This document shows positions 47,395 through 57,649 of a stretch of DNA of 64,000 nt, piece by piece. The position numbers were made by a program, and so were the translations under genes. The stretch's first letter is position 1, and each line of letters begins with the position of its first letter. Source of the DNA: Hemibagrus wyckioides (lineage: Eukaryota > Chordata > Actinopteri > Siluriformes > Bagridae); the NCBI RefSeq assembly GCF_019097595.1, contig NC_080715.1:30776855-30840854 (forward strand), written 5' to 3'. The notes below the pieces were generated by a model. The model made no database searches. It was not told the DNA's origin and worked only from the letters and a program-made list of their open reading frames with translations.

Positions 47395-49600
47395 TCACTA
47401 TAAAGCTGCAATTATTACATGCATTAGTGGTTGTTTGCACTGATTCATGTAGTAGTTACAGCTTTATAGAGTCACATTTTACAAACATGAGAATTTAAGG
47501 GATATCCAGGAAAGATAGTACCATAACCTTTAGGGACAAAGAGTCAGTGTGTAGAATTGTATCATAACATTAAAGACAAAGCAAAGTGTACATTTGTAAA
47601 GCATGGGATTATAACACCAGTTTAACAAAAAAAAATAAGCAGAGAGCATGACCCATAAAAACTGTGGAAAACAAAATATATAAACTCAACTGTATTCAAG
47701 TGAAAGGTTCATATTTGGAAATTAGGAAAACTCACCATTCAGTTTACGGGACCTATTTTAATCTATTTGCATATAGTCAAATCCTCCAAAGAGTATTATA
47801 TTCATGTTAACCTAACATCCAGGTAATAATGACAGACAGCGAAAAGGCCAGAACCAGTCCAGCAGCCCACAGGATTCCTGACATTCCCAGTCAGCAGAGG
47901 ATTTTCTCGGTTTATTTGTGATAACAGACTGGAGAATCCAACCTCATCTTCAACTGTCTCGGCGCTATGGGAGGAAAGGTTAAACAGGAAGCCTTTAATG
48001 TGTGTGTGCGTGCAAGGATGTCTGTGTGTGTGTTTGTGTGAAATGTGTCTTGGGAACTTTGTTCCAACCAGACATGTCCCTCCAGTCTCAGATAAACAAC
48101 ATTTACTGTTTCCCTGATGTTACATGGAGTTCTATAAGAATTCACACAATAACAACTGACCTGACCTACTGTCTCAGAGATTCCATGACTAATTATAAGC
48201 TTACAAAAATCCTTCTGAATGAATCTCCAACAGATAGATGGCTACGGAATGTTTTAGCATAATAATATTACTATAGTTTGATAGTAGAGTGTGAGTATAT
48301 GGAACGATGACGGACATGTTAAATGTGTACTTGGCGTATTTATTAAATGTTTAGTTGCACAGATGTCTTTAGTCTTGACAGGTAGCCAATATCCAAACCT
48401 TTTCCTGTTATGTTAGTGGAAGCTTTATAGTGTCACAGATGCACATAAGGTCAGAGTCAGAAAGAGGAAAGTTAGATTAGCATAATATTTAAGAATTGCA
48501 CCGAGCTAAAAATGAGCTCTTTAATATACAGCACCCTTGATTAAGACATAAGAAATAACTGAAAGGTACAGAAAAAGCAATGTTCAAATATTTAAATAAA
48601 TGTTTAATATTCATGGCTTCATCTTTTCTACCACATATATGGGTTTAGTGTTATAACTAAAAGCAAGGGAAATAAAATAAAATAAAATAAAATAAAAAGT
48701 TAAATGAAATAAAAAGTTAAATTAAATTAAATTTAATTAATCTCTTTTAGTTGGTAATAAAATTAGTTTCCAACCAACTGCATTTATTGGGGTGTTTCAC
48801 TTGTATTAATAAAATATAATTAACATTAATGCTTTTAAAAAAAATATGAACAACTTGATTTTAGTATTTAATTGATCATTATATGTTTCATTATTTTATT
48901 TTGGTGTATCTGAATAAAGACACCAAGAGCAGACACCTGTGACTTTCAGATCAAGTTCTTCCTAAGCATTTCCTTTCAAGCTGAGAGCAAACTTTCTGGT
49001 TATTAATGGTGCATTGACACCATAAGTTCAGGCTGATCTGTAGAGGCATGTCTATTTGTGCTCTGGAATTTTCCCACGGCAAAGAAATACAAAAGTAACA
49101 GCAGTGTGCTGTGAACCGGGCAAATTAGACAATAATCCTCAGATCCAGAGAGATCAACGACAGGATGTTGGTGGGTTCATTAGGAGCGATACGAACACAT
49201 CACCTGGTGCAGTTCAGCTCTACAGAAGCTCTCACTGGTCTGGATGTAAAACTGGATGGTTAATTTTCACTCTAAAATCAGATTTAATAACCAGAGGGAG
49301 AAAATAATAAAGGAAATAAATCTTAAAAGACGTTTGGTGTTGTTGTTGTCATGAGGTGATCTTATCATAGACATAATTCATTCAAGCTCAAATCTCAGCT
49401 AGTGCATTATGTTTGTTATGGGCGCATAATTGTTCCATAAGTGCTCCATTTTCATCATTTCATAATGCAGTGATTACCTTTGGCCAGTAGGGAGCAGTGT
49501 TCGTTGTTTCAGCAGTAAATATCTTTTAAAAAAAAATCGTAAAAAAAACTTGATCTGCTTAAAAGAGTAAAGAAAGTGATTACATTCTCCTCTAAAAGGA
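47395..49600. other. Unannotated intergenic sequence
   Basis: Mostly AT-rich and unique-looking, with an (AAATA)n run at 48671-48699. No gene, RNA or named repeat supported. Confidence 0.55.
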
Positions 49601-49612
49601 GGGAGTGGGACT

Positions 49613-49613
<1 letters not shown>

Positions 49614-49662
<49 letters not shown>

Positions 49663-49790
49663 TGGACAAAGAGGAAAGACCAAAATAAGGAGAATCTCTC
49701 TTCCTTCTTTCCAAAACAGGATGAGAAAATCGCACACCCAGACAAAGATATTTGATCCTCGTGTCTGTGTGTGTGTGTGTGTGTGCTCAC
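49614..49790. repeat. Two (TG)n microsatellites
   Basis: TG tracts at 49614-49661 and about 49764-49786. Confidence 0.93.
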
Positions 49791-50117
49791 TCACATGTGA
49801 AGGATTTTTTCAAAAAGGTGAGAATGCCTGGTAATACATTCTTGGTTTCATCCAGGTGCATAAAAGTTCATTGTGCAATATATTAAGTCTTAAAATTGGC
49901 ATGACTGCAGCTTCGTGTGTCAATACACATGATGTAGCAACGCTCATTATGTTAAAAATTCTTCACATTCTCATTTGTGTTTTCACACTAAAGAATGTGA
50001 CAGAGTTCACGATGTACACAACGCTAACTGTTTAACCTGATGTTTCACCATCCATAGCAGAAAACAGGGTCGAGTTTGCTCATGGGGAGTGTGTAGGTAA
50101 GACACAGAGCAGATTCA

Positions 50118-50235
50118 AGATTCAAGATTCAAGAAGCTTTATTGTCATTTCAACCACATATAGCTGATGCAGTACATAGTGAAATGAAACAACGTTTCTC
50201 CAGGACCTGGTGCTACAGAAACATACAACAAGTTC
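50118..50235. repeat. Dispersed teleost repeat (AGCTTTATTGTCATTTCAAC type)
   Basis: AAGATTCAAGAAGCTTTATT, GTCATTTCAACCACATATAG, AGTGAAATGAAACAACGTTT and CTCCAGGACC are ordered landmarks of a common fish repeat. Confidence 0.75.
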
Positions 50236-50555
50236 AGCACAAAACAACACCACAGAGCTAGGACAGAAGTGTGTCTTATGATGGGAATATCAGAATGTAT
50301 GTGATTAGGGATCATCCTGGCATGTTGCCAGGTGCAAAAATGAACGGACTCAGTGTTCAAATATTAATTTCCACATTTGGATTTGTCAGTGTTCTCTGGT
50401 CTGAGAGATGATATCAGAGGTGAAAGCGAAAAATTCATTAAACCAGGTATTTTTGGTCTGGTTAGTGCAGTGGAAATCTTTATATTATTTTTTTCCAAGC
50501 ACAGTAGCACATATAGTCATGTCATATTACAGCCATTCCCTATCTGACCCTCTCT

Positions 50556-50577
50556 CACACACACACACACACACACA
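50556..50577. repeat. (CA)n microsatellite upstream of cavin2
   Basis: Perfect CA tract about 325 bp before the cavin2 start codon. Confidence 0.9.
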
Positions 50578-50597
50578 GTGACACTCCAGCTTGCTTT

Positions 50598-50881
50598 ACA
50601 CCAATGGGCCGGACTAGCTACTAGGCAACCTGGCTCCTCCTCTGGGTGTGTGGGGAGTTTTTAAGTGGTGTGTCGGGAATGTTGTTGTGTTCTGGAGACG
50701 TGGGAGGCAGCGAAGCACGTCCATGTGACAGACGAACTGAAATAGAATCAGCCAACCTTCTTCTAAGTAGAGTTCACAGGTGAAGCCTGAAACAAGTAGC
50801 AGGAGCCATTACACCTCCGTCTGACAAGTTCAGCTCAGACACCTTCAAGTAGGAGCCAGACTTTCACCAGATTCCTCCAAC
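50598..50881 (+). promoter_or_regulatory. cavin2: Probable cavin2 promoter and 5' UTR
   Basis: CCAAT box at 50601-50605, a CACCC-type GGGTGTGTGGGG at 50644-50655, a TATA-like TTTTTAAG at 50657-50664 and GGAATG (TEAD-type) at 50676-50681, all within 300 bp of the start codon. A transcription start near 50690 is inferred. The only upstream ATG is followed at once by TGA (50723-50728). No element is tested here. Confidence 0.5.
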
Positions 50882-51397
50882 ATGGGCGAAGATGCTGCAC
50901 GAGCTGATCAAAGCTCCTCCACCTTGCCTGCTCCAACCATCTCTGATTCCTCCACTGCTCCAGTGGTGGACGCCCAGGATATCTTCATCCCCAGTTCAGC
51001 TCCTACTTCCCCAACTCACACGCTCACCCGCTCCAAATCTCCAACCAGCTCAACAAGCGCCGGAAACCAGGTGAGCGCCATCACGGTGGTGGCGCTGCTC
51101 GACCAGCTGGTGGTGATGATCGAGGCGGTGCAAGAGAACCAGCGGCGCATGGAGAAGCGCCAGTCTGACCTAGAGGGGACCGTGAAGTCTGTGCAGGCCG
51201 ACTTGACTCGTCTGAGCAAAGGCCATATGGTTACCTCAGGTGGGGTCAACAAGCTGCTTGAGCGCTCACGCAAAACTGGCATCTATGTCAAAGAAGTGCG
51301 TGAGCGTCTTGATCGCCAGAGTGGCCAGGTGAAGCGTCTGGAGGCCAACCATGCACACCTGCTCAAGAGGAATCACTTCAAGGTGCTCATTTTCCAG
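50882..51397 (+). CDS. cavin2: cavin2 exon 1 (caveolae-associated protein 2 / SDPR)
   Basis: Encodes 172 residues starting MGEDAA, the same start I recall for mammalian cavin-2. Residues 1-60 are a Ser/Thr/Pro-rich disordered N-terminus with SP and TP sites. Residues about 62-170 form the HR1 coiled coil used for cavin trimer assembly: LLDQLVVMIEAVQENQ, LEGTVKSVQADLTRLSK, VRERLDRQSGQVKRLE and NHFKVLIFQ. The exon ends at FQ with donor CCAG/GTATGA, phase 0, where the family splices to the long exon 2 (which holds HR2 and the acidic parts). Cavin-2 binds phosphatidylserine and protein kinase C and helps shape caveolae at the plasma membrane (family knowledge). The start has A at -3. Exon 2 is not in the window. 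Confidence 0.93.
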
Positions 51398-51409
51398 GTA
51401 TGACAGGTA

Positions 51410-53340
51410 TCTCCTACTTATGGATAAATGATTCAGTTGACTTAAATTGTGAAATCATTGTGAAAAGCAGTCTACAAATCCAAATGTTTTTAAATTTTTT
51501 AATTTTTTAAGCTCCTCATCCTTCTTCCTCTAGAGACTAAAAACCAATTATTAGAAAGAGTAGTGTCATTTAATATTGCATTGTTATATACAAAAGTGTT
51601 GAACAAATAACTGGTGCAGGAAATTACCTGTAAATAAGATAACAGCTAAAGAAGAAGAATTATCTTTTTCTATATTAATAAATACGAAGTTGAGAGGAAA
51701 GTATATTATGTAGCATAGAGCAGTGGGCAGAGGTGTGTGTAATATTGTGAGCAAGAATAAAATTAGTTTGGAAATAAATAAAAAACTAGTAAGTGGTTCA
51801 GGTTAGTCCAAAATGGATGGCTATGTGAACAACAGCAGGTGTTGAGTAGGTGTGTGTGTGTGTGTGTGTGTACATGCATGCAAGAACTTAAGAGACTTTG
51901 CAGAGAATCCGTATGTTGTATGCTCTTTAGAGTACTCACACTCATCATCTTCACTTTTAACCACATGAATAAATTGATTGATTGATTGATTAATAGCCAC
52001 GGCATGTTCACATTACACTTTTTCTGCACTGCACTGAAAATGGCTAACCGAAGACATTGGTGTAAGACGTGCTGCCTCAACCAGCTTGGCAGCCTAGTGG
52101 GTGTGTCTGGTTTGGGTTTAATCCTTCGTAATCCATAGGAGAGGTGTATTGTGTGTTTAATGCACAAGGCTATTATATTTGCTAAAGAAAAATGTTATAC
52201 TATTTCACGTTTTTTAAAAGACAGATTGTGTTGACCTGCACCATACACAATGAGCTTGGGCTTAGCTGCTAGTTCATAAACATGCTAGTATAATGGCTCT
52301 TTTTTTCTGGGAGTGTGTAGGAGTTTTGAGCAGTAAAAAAAAACATCCTGCTGCGTGGGAGAAGCTGTCAGTATTTATGTTACATCACTGACACACGCAC
52401 ATACAAATTTTATTTTAGATTTTTTAAGGACATGCATGGAGACTGTATCCATGCAGCAGTTTAACTTCAAGCTAACCTGAAGAACGTTAGGCTTTGGCTT
52501 TCTACTGTTTTTCTCTGTTTCCTTCATTATCTTGTGTTCAAAGGTATTTTCTTATTTATTATCTTTTTTTCTAGAGTAGTCTGCACCCTGAACCTGTGTT
52601 TCAGAGTGTTTTTTTAAAAAATTCAGTCATGTTAAAGTGCTATAATTGAGGTAGAAAGGCGGGAAGCAGAGGGTGGGGTTGCTCTCAGTTTATTACCGCT
52701 GGCGTTTATGAATTCCTGCACAGGACAGGTGGAGTTTCTACAGCCTCAAACGTTAACTTCAACCACCGAAAGCCAAGTTAGAGCTTGTAAGGACGTGCAG
52801 GAGCAGGAGCTGTAAACCGCTGCAGGCTGCAGATCATTTCCTGGTTATTAGAGGGGGAAAAATTATTAAGAATTATTTTTTTTTAAACGTCTGCAAAAAA
52901 TTCACCAAGTCAGTGTGATATAAGCAGTGAGAGAGATATCTTTATGACAGCAGTCAAAATTCCTCATAGTTTTATGGCCATGGACGATGCATGTGCTTGC
53001 CTTGAGTTCAGTCAAGCTTGAAGATAATGTTAAAGCATTAACTACATAAACATCGCTAGTGAACATGTCAGTGTCAACCTTCTAGTCATCACGTGGGGGG
53101 ATGTCTCTGAAGCTCTGAAGAAACATTTATTAAAGTTTTAATTCAGATTATTTACTTTGAAATGGGAAGGAACAGACCCTAGTACCAATCCCTGGGCCAT
53201 GGTCCAGTTTGGTGGGGTCTTTTCTGTTTTAATTTCTTCTAAGTTCATTTAGTAGTGCAATTAGTGCACATATAGATGTGTTGGAGGAGTGAAAACCCCA
53301 CACTGCTGCAGCACCAAGCTGGACACTGCTGCTGTAAAAA
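51410..53340. other. Unannotated intronic sequence
   Basis: A (GT)n tract at 51849-51871 and a small (GATT)n run near 51975. Otherwise nothing I can support. Confidence 0.55.
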
Positions 53341-53389
53341 ACAGGTTTATATTTAACACCTTACTGTAGGTTTGGTTACAGCTGGTGCT

Positions 53390-53673
53390 AAAGTCAATAC
53401 AAGAGTCAACACAGGAGTCGAAACAGGAGTCAATATAGGAGTCAACACAGGTGTCGACACAGAAGTCAATATAGGATTCAAGTCAGGAATCAAAATAGGA
53501 GTCAACATAGGAGTCAATACAGGAGTCGAAACAGGAGTCAACATAGGAGTCAATACAGGAGTCGACACAGGTATCAATACAGGAGTCAATACAGGAGTCG
53601 AAACAGGAGTCAATACAGGATTTGTAACAGGAGTTGAAACAGGAGTCGACACAGGAGTCGACACAGGAGTCTA
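53390..53673. repeat. 12-bp minisatellite (GGAGTCAATACA type)
   Basis: About 23 units of GGAGTC(A/G)A(T/A/C)ACA, with AAACA, TATA and GACACA variants. The period is a multiple of three, so both strands stay open: plus reads NTGV/ETGV/NIGV repeats, minus reads STPVLTPV repeats. Not accepted as a gene because neither strand has splice or start context and codon variation follows the DNA unit. Confidence 0.9.
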
Positions 53674-53794
53674 GTCAGAACGATTATCAGAGTTGATACA
53701 GATAGTTGTATCTAGCAGCATTGTTCAAGAAAACAAACATGTCAACTGTTTAATATTTAATTACATTTTAATCAGTTAGTGGATTCTAATACTC

Positions 53795-54215
53795 AGGGAA
53801 GTGTGTGTGTGTGTGTGTGTATGTGTGTGTGTGTGGTGCTGTGTATGTGTATATATATGTTGATATTTGTGTATGTGTATGTATATTGTGTGTATATATA
53901 TTATTGTGTATGTGTAAGGTGCTGTGTGTGTGTGTGTGTGTGTGTATGTTGCTGTGTGTGCATGTGTATGTATGTGTATATATGTTGCTGTGTGTGTGTG
54001 TGTGTGAAAGAGACAGAGACAGACAGAGAGACACACACACACACACACACGCTGCTGAAGCTGTTATCAGTGGGGTGTGTCTTGCGCTACCGTGCACTGT
54101 TTTTCTACACGTGGCAAAATGGCAGCTTGCACACACGTCTACTCTTACAACAGCAGACCAGGTGTGGTGTTATTAGGAGTGTTACAGTCACACACACACA
54201 CACACACACACATGT
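53795..54215. repeat. TG-rich satellite with CA tracts
   Basis: Interrupted (TG)n with GTATGTGTATATATGTTG-type variants from 53801 to 54005, then (CA)n at about 54031-54050 and 54188-54213. Confidence 0.9.
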
Positions 54216-54589
54216 GAGAGGCTACGAATGGAAATGGACACGTCATGCACAGCAGTTTAGTGGCTTATCATAGCTTCATGTGTTTATGTGCAATTATGTT
54301 TTATAAAACATTTTACTGTTTATTAGAGATGAGATCTGAAAAGCCTGCAGTCTGTTCTGCTGTAGAAGAGATAATATTTAACACACAGTCAGAGATTTAG
54401 CTAAAAGTCATTGTTGTTGTTGTTTTTGTTTTGTTTTTTAGATGGTCTAAGCTGGTCTAAGATATATTTTGCACATATTTGTGTTTTTCATTCAGCGTCC
54501 ACTGAGGTCGTGCCTCAACAAAATAAACACTGCTGTGGTTTTTTCTCTATTTGTGGCTAATGTAAGTGGCAAGTGTGGTGTAGTGCAAG

Positions 54590-54835
54590 TTTGTGTTTGT
54601 GTGTCTGTGTGTGTGTGTGTGTGTGTGTATTACTGTGTATGTGTACGCTGTGGTTTTTTTCCTTTCTTTGTGGCTAATGTAAGTGTAGGTCAGAACACAC
54701 ACACATACACACACACACACACACGCACACACACGCACACACACCACTGTGGTTTGGAGCACTCTGTTCAGTCTGCATTCTTTTTTTGAGATGAGTTGAA
54801 AAGAAACATAGTGTGTGTGTGTGTGTGTGTGAGTG
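54590..54835. repeat. (GT)n and (CA)n tracts
   Basis: GT tract about 54590-54628, CA tract 54693-54742, GT tract 54811-54832. TTTTCTTTGTGGCTAATGTAAGTG-like segments near 54545 and 54662 are a short duplication. Confidence 0.9.
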
Positions 54836-55080
54836 ACAGGTTTGCTGCTTGATTGCATCGCCCTCCTTAACATGTTCTAACAAGCCTTAATGACTAAACA
54901 GGACCTTAATGACTGTTCAGATGTTTGTGTTCGTCCTTCTCGTCCTGCACTCTCATTTCCCTCTCGTTTTCTCTCTCTCAATGAGTTTAGTCATTTTTCT
55001 TCACTCAGCCCTCCATCACCTCACTGTACTGTGTCTTTAAATCTTTATGAATCAAAATAATTCATTCACTCATTTATCTA

Positions 55081-55348
55081 CACACACACACACACACACA
55101 AACACATGCACTCATTCACACACACTCATACTCACATACGCTCGTTCACACACACACACACAAACGCATACACACTCAGACACATGCACACACACTCACA
55201 AACACTCGTTCACACACACACACACAACACATACATACACAAACAGACACATGCACACACACTTACATGCACTTGTTCACACACACACACAAACACATAT
55301 ACATACACAAACAGACACATGCACACACACACACACATGCATTTGTTC

Positions 55349-55379
<31 letters not shown>

Positions 55380-55705
55380 TATACATACACAGACACATGC
55401 ACACACACACACACATGCATTTGTTCACACACACACACACACACACAAACACATATACATACACAGACACATGCACACACACACACACATGCATTTGTTC
55501 ACACACACACACACACACACACACACATGCATTTGTTCACACACACACACACACACACAAACAGACACATGCACACACATACATGCACACGTTCACAAAC
55601 ACACAAAAACACACAGATGCACATCGTTCACACACACACATAAACACATACACACTCAGACACATGCACACACACACACACAAAATCCAGTGCACACACA
55701 CTAAT

Positions 55706-55800
<95 letters not shown>
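55081..55800. repeat. CA-rich higher-order satellite with terminal (CT)n
   Basis: (CA)n broken into units of roughly 40-80 bp by CATGCATTTGTTCACACACA and ATATACATACACAGACACAT. The TTTGTTCAC landmark recurs at about 55343, 55421, 55495 and 55534. From 55709 to 55786 a (CT)n tract follows, and then (CA)n again. All His-Thr and Cys-Val frames here are artefacts. Confidence 0.95.
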
Positions 55801-55802
<2 letters not shown>

Positions 55803-56227
55803 ATTTCTATTTGCACATTCAAATCATTGGTAATATTTCTAATGACTCTTATACTTACTAGTTCTATTAAGTTGTGTATAAAGGAGTTAAGTCTTCTATT
55901 ACAGCAGGTTTGCATTATTAAAAGAAAATCAGGAGGTTTGGTAGTGAGTTCCATATCCTGTGATGAAATCTTTTAACCTAGCTTTCTCTGCTGAAGACAT
56001 ATTACTACAGTAATGTTTATACATTTGTGTAGTGAATGTAAAAGGGTTGTGTTTGTATGTAATACTACAGTAAAGTCATATTTCTGGGAGAGAAAAATCT
56101 TAGACGTAAAATATATAAGATGGTCCAAAATAATGCGGATGATCCCTAATTGATTCTAAGAGTGACATAAAAATTTGATCACCTCGCCCTCGTCCTTTCG
56201 ATTCACTTCACTGTGAAAGGAACTGCA

Positions 56228-56719
56228 CTACAGGTGAAAATGATTCATTCTCAGTTTTTGTAAATATATAGACATTTTAAGTTGAACAGTTACACTATAT
56301 TGCCAAAAGTTTTGCATGTAATATGGAGTTGTTCCGCCCTTTGGAGCTATAACAGCTTCAACTCTTCTGGGAAGGCTTTCCACAAGGTTTAGGAGTGTGT
56401 TTATGGGAATTTTTGACCATTCCTCTAGAAGCACATTTGTGAGGTCAGGCACTGATGTTGGATGAGAAGGTCTGGCTTGCAGTCTCCACTCTAATTCATC
56501 CCAAAGGTGTTCTATGGGGTTGAGGTCAGGACTCTGTGCAGGCCAGTCAAGTTCATCCACACCAAACTCACTCATCCATGTCTTTATGGACCTTGCTTTG
56601 TGCACTGGTGTGCAGTCATGTTGGAACAGGAAGGGGTCATCCCCAAACTGTTCCCACAAAGTTGGGAGCATGAAATTGTCCAAAATGTCTTGGTATGAAG
56701 CTGAAGCTGTTCCTTTCAC
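56228..56719 (-). pseudogene. Truncated Tc1-like transposase C-terminal half
   Basis: 163 open codons on the minus strand. They contain the second Asp (FLFQHDCTPVHKA) and the Glu ([14 protein letters not shown]) but no DNA-binding domain or first Asp. The usual stop after KGGTTPYY is lost, so the frame reads through the terminal repeat into flanking DNA (about 56290 to 56228). Non-functional. Confidence 0.85.
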
Positions 56720-56802
56720 TGGAACTAAGGGGCCGAGCCCAACCCCTGAAAAACAACACCTGAATTCAATGATTTGGGGGGGTGTCCCAAAACAATATAG
56801 TG
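56293..56802 (-). mobile_element. Internally deleted Tc1-like transposon, 510 bp
   Basis: TA duplicates at 56291-56292 and 56803-56804. The ends are CACTATATTGCCAAAAGTTT and, inverted, AACAATATAGTG. Between them, on the minus strand, lies the C-terminal half of a transposase, from a SASYQDILDN-like start through HDCTPVHKA and [15 protein letters not shown]. The N-terminal half is deleted, joining the middle of the gene to the other terminal repeat. It is related to, but not the same family as, the element at 46158. Confidence 0.9.
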
Positions 56803-56809
56803 TATTACA

Positions 56810-57480
56810 TCACATAGTTTTCGTTAAAGCGTTGTTGTTTCAAACTGCTGCCTCTGCCACCAGTAGATCAGGTTGTTTTGGTATGTTCTGTGGGTGTGTA
56901 TTGTCTGTACTAAGTTTGTTTCTCTTTGTAATTTGGCTTCTTGGCAATTAAGCCACAACAAAGGACATAAGTTGTGGGATGTTGATGCTGATGATGTTGA
57001 TGATGATGATGTCTCTTCTGGGTTGACTACAAACCGGAAGTTCTCTGATATCTCATGTTTATGAGAACATCCTATCAGATCTGCTACTGCAGCAGGGAAG
57101 GCTCTATCAAAACATCCAGGCTAAGTTAATTTGTACAAAAACATGCCGAGTAAACACAAAATGAACACACTCCTATGTGAGAATCTTTCCATTTTTAGAG
57201 GATTAAACTCCTCAGAACACAACAGAGTGTTACAACTCAGCTCTGTAGTACACTTCAATTCAGATACTACTCAAGATCTCTGGCGTAAATAAGACTAAAC
57301 ACGTGGTGTTCACCTGATCAGAGACTCTTTGGGAGTATTGAGCCTTCAATTTCTTTTTATGGTTATAAGGGGGAACAAGGAAAAGGTTTTACATGCATGT
57401 ATTCTTTCCTACTCTCTAGACCTTTTTTTGCTTGACTGCTTCTTATCTCATTCCCAGAGCTCCAAGGCAAAGCTGGGTTT
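56810..57480. other. Unannotated intronic sequence
   Basis: Short (GAT)n-type run near 56980-57012. No other feature recognised. Confidence 0.55.
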
Positions 57481-57488
57481 CACCCCTG

Positions 57489-57492
57489 AGAG

Positions 57493-57531
<39 letters not shown>

Positions 57532-57648
57532 CACAAAGTGAGAGAAAGTGAGCGTGTGTGTAAGAGAGATATAGAGACAGACACAGAGAGGGAGACAGGG
57601 AGGGGGAGAGAGAGAGAGGGAGGGAGAGAGAGAAAGAGAGAGAGAATG
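57489..57648. repeat. (GA)n-rich purine tract
   Basis: GA repeats at 57493-57529 and 57590-57646 with purine-rich sequence between. Confidence 0.9.
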
Positions 57649-57649
57649 G

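Noticed and set aside
51763..52167. 134-codon minus-strand frame in the cavin2 intron
   Set aside because: Includes a His-Thr satellite stretch and no domain.
55081..55800. CRISPR-like regular repeats
   Set aside because: The genome is a vertebrate; the spacers are themselves CA repeats and no cas genes exist.
55047..55861. Long His-Thr rich frames (198 and 251 codons) and Cys-Val frames on the other strand
   Set aside because: Pure translations of the CA/TG satellite.
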